This document shows, piece by piece, positions 62,592-64,000 of a stretch of 64,000 nt of DNA. The translations under genes and the position numbers were made by a program. The stretch is from a bacterium (GTDB lineage Bacteria > Zhuqueibacterota > Zhuqueibacteria > Residuimicrobiales > Krinioviventaceae), in contig JAKQIY010000041.1 in the NCBI GenBank assembly GCA_029561455.1, positions 248,001 to 312,000 on the forward strand, in the 5' to 3' direction. The notes beneath the pieces were generated by a model. The model was not told where the DNA came from, made no database searches, and saw only the letters and a program-made list of their open reading frames with translations. Position 1 is the stretch's first letter. Every line of letters starts with the position of its first letter.

Positions 62592-63181
62592 AAGTTGTTA
62601 TTATCTCCTTCAGGTGTGGAATTATTATAAATTTCATGACAATGACGACAACGCGCTTCATATAACTCGGACGAACCTACCACAACCCGGTTGGGATCCT
62701 GAATCAAACGCTGGGTACGGTTGGCCGGAGCGCCGCATTTGACGCAAATAGCCAGGGTTTTGGTAATATATTCAGCCACCGCCAGTAACTGCGGAATAGG
62801 TTCAAAAGGCTTGCCCCGATAATCCTGATCCAGACCGGCCACGATCACCCGTTTGCCGTGATTTGCCAGTTCCTGGCACACATCGACCAGGGCGTTGTCA
62901 AAGAACTGGGCTTCGTCAATGCCGACCACATCGGCGTTTTTAGCCAGCGCCAATATTTCTTTGGCCGAACCGACCGGAATGGAAGATTTCTTTTGTTCAT
63001 TATGCGAAACGATCTGATCCAGAGAAAACCGGGTGTCGATTTTGGGTTTAAAGGTGATAACTCTAAGGCGGGCGATTTCCGCTCTTTTCAGCCGCCGGAT
63101 CAGCTCTTCGGTTTTACCGCTGAACATGCTGCCGCAAATAACTTCGATCCAGCCGGATCCTGTGGGGGCGATACTTAACAT
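62588..63181 (-). CDS. tdk: Thymidine kinase
   Basis: A 197-residue type II thymidine kinase for dTMP salvage. P-loop GSMFSGKTEELIRRL, the DEAQFF Walker-B-like sequence, lasso and zinc-binding cysteines (CVKCGAPA and ARCRHCHEIY) are all present. It lies 19 bp after the DUF2905 gene and overlaps the CNT gene by four bases, inside the salvage operon. Confidence 0.97.
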   Translation of the reverse strand: MLSIAPTGSGWIEVICGSMFSGKTEELIRRLKRAEIARLRVITFKPKIDTRFSLDQIVSHNEQKKSSIPVGSAKEILALAKNADVVGIDEAQFFDNALVDVCQELANHGKRVIVAGLDQDYRGKPFEPIPQLLAVAEYITKTLAICVKCGAPANRTQRLIQDPNRVVVGSSELYEARCRHCHEIYNNSTPEGDNNNL

Positions 63182-63200
63182 GGAATGCTCCTGTAAAGAT

Positions 63201-63416
63201 TTATTTTTTAAATAACCAAAGCAGCAACGACACTAGTACCGATAAAACAATACACGTAACAACCGGAAAATACACAGTGGTGGAGCCCTTTTTGTAAACA
63301 ATATCGCCCGGCAGCCGACCCAAATGAATACCGAAACGATTCAGGATTAGAACCACAATTCCGGCCAGGGCAATGGCCAGACCGGCATAAACCATAATTT
63401 TGCCAATGTTTGGCAT
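63201..63416 (-). CDS. DUF2905 small membrane protein
   Basis: A 71-residue protein with two hydrophobic helices (VYAGLAIALAGIVVLIL and VVTCIVLSVLVSLLLWLF) split by the conserved DUF2905 stretch RFGIHLGRLPGDIVYKKGSTTVYFP. The family is widespread, uncharacterised, and often near DNA-repair or salvage genes. It starts two bases after the uridine kinase stop and precedes thymidine kinase, so it is co-transcribed with salvage genes here. Function unknown. Confidence 0.9.
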   Translation of the reverse strand: MPNIGKIMVYAGLAIALAGIVVLILNRFGIHLGRLPGDIVYKKGSTTVYFPVVTCIVLSVLVSLLLWLFKK

Positions 63417-63418
63417 GG

Positions 63419-64000
63419 TTACCTCAATGTACTGATCTGTTCAAGAATAGTTGTAAAAGCGGCCTGGTCAAAATTTTCGCCGTTCACGATAACATCCGCC
63501 TTGTTTTTGTATGGGAAGACATGATTGTTAAGCATTGGCCGCACGCTGTTCATATATTGTTCGATTACGGATTCCACAGTTCGCCCTCTTTCTTTGGTAT
63601 CGCGCTGCAGGCGGCGAATGAAACATATATCCGGCGGCGTGTCGATGTAAATTTTATAGTCAAACAAATCCAATAGCGGGGGATAGGCAAACAACAGAAC
63701 CCCTTCGATAAAGATAAACGGAGCTGGATTTACAATTTCAGTTTGCGCAGTACGGTCATGTATGGAATAATCATAAACCGGACGAGCGATTGCAATACCG
63801 TTTTGCAGATTTTGTAAATGACTGTGTAACAGGGCAAAATCAAGCGCAGCGGGATGATCATAGTTTTGTTTTACCCGTTCGGCCATGGGCAGATGAGTTT
63901 GTTTTTTATAATAGGAATCAATACAAAGCGCGGTAGCCGCGCTATTCAATCCGGCAAGGAATTTGGCAGCGTAATAGCTTTTACCCGCCCCGGATGCGCC
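63419..64000 (-). CDS. udk: Uridine kinase (5' end outside window)
   Basis: The reading frame is open to the window edge; the first visible residues are the P-loop GASGAGKS, so only a few N-terminal residues are missing. Further motifs are CIDSYYK (Udk/PRK family metal region), the NYDHPAALDF substrate segment, DYSIHDRT, FIFIEGVLLF and RDTKERGRT (lid). It phosphorylates uridine or cytidine to the monophosphate. Its stop is two bases before DUF2905, placing it at the head of the visible salvage operon; earlier genes may lie outside. Confidence 0.93.
   Translation of the reverse strand, partial: GASGAGKSYYAAKFLAGLNSAATALCIDSYYKKQTHLPMAERVKQNYDHPAALDFALLHSHLQNLQNGIAIARPVYDYSIHDRTAQTEIVNPAPFIFIEGVLLFAYPPLLDLFDYKIYIDTPPDICFIRRLQRDTKERGRTVESVIEQYMNSVRPMLNNHVFPYKNKADVIVNGENFDQAAFTTILEQISTLR

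Overview
This looks like chromosomal DNA of a Gram-negative, free-living heterotroph from the FCB side of the bacterial tree. My best guess is a Calditrichota/KSB1-like lineage, but lineage is inference. The reasons are: several secreted proteins end in the NYPNPFNPETTI-type C-terminal domain common there; there are many lipoproteins and a patatin/Omp85 outer-membrane protein; and the elongation factor G is of the spirochete/planctomycete/mitochondrial type rather than the canonical type. The window contains a chromosomal origin: dnaA, dnaN, recF, a DUF721/DciA-like gene, gyrB and gyrA run leftwards, EF-G runs rightwards, and three identical DnaA boxes lie between dnaA and EF-G (38.7-39.2 kb). 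I saw no rRNA, tRNA or CRISPR array.

Layout. 1-5 kb: a GH2 beta-galactosidase (cut by the window edge) and a GH3 lipoprotein glycosidase, separated by tandem terminators and a MITE-like double inverted repeat. 5-12 kb: a lipoprotein PPIase, a YceI-like/CxxCH secreted pair, a histidine kinase overlapping an SDR, and a YfhO-type membrane protein. 12.5-20.4 kb: a surface-glycan block with flippase and polysaccharide pyruvyl transferase facing a convergent TPR, DUF4292, GT2 and GT4 operon. 20.6-30.2 kb: an FG-GAP-like lipoprotein, HAD phosphatase, PgsA-like enzyme, NatAB-like ABC exporter, GNAT, BioY, patatin/Omp85 and FecR. 30.2-42.2 kb: gyrase genes, the replication operon, oriC, EF-G and an uncharacterised RecA-fold ATPase. 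42.8-48.3 kb: a sialate-esterase-like hydrolase, a sorting-domain secreted protein and a subtilase with dockerin-like repeats. 48.9-53.5 kb: two methyltransferases, a nucleoside deaminase and a Tat-exported Gfo/Idh oxidoreductase. 55.7-58.4 kb: a DUF695-RraB protein, a second Gfo/Idh enzyme and a small methyltransferase. 58.4-64 kb: a tightly packed nucleoside-salvage operon (uridine kinase, DUF2905, thymidine kinase, CNT transporter, PNP, adenine deaminase).

The most unusual segment is an AT-rich island at about 53.47-55.69 kb. It carries three co-directional genes: a Panacea/SocA-like putative antitoxin, a PemK/MazF-like putative toxin overlapping it by 13 bp, and a dCTP-deaminase-fold protein that lacks the expected catalytic glutamate and ends in a transmembrane anchor. 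Base composition and codon use differ sharply from the flanks, which suggests horizontal transfer. I propose it as a candidate toxin-antitoxin/phage-defence cassette of undescribed composition.

The intergenic DNA is rich in structured repeats. These include a stem-loop family that in two tandem copies carries a TTGACT-N17-TATATT promoter-like sequence exactly 300 bp apart (50.8-51.2 kb), with a related copy at 42.5 kb. There is also a tandem MITE-like element at 1.8-2.1 kb and a shared AACAAGGGG palindrome 3' of two genes. All family assignments rest on motifs read by eye; no database search was possible.
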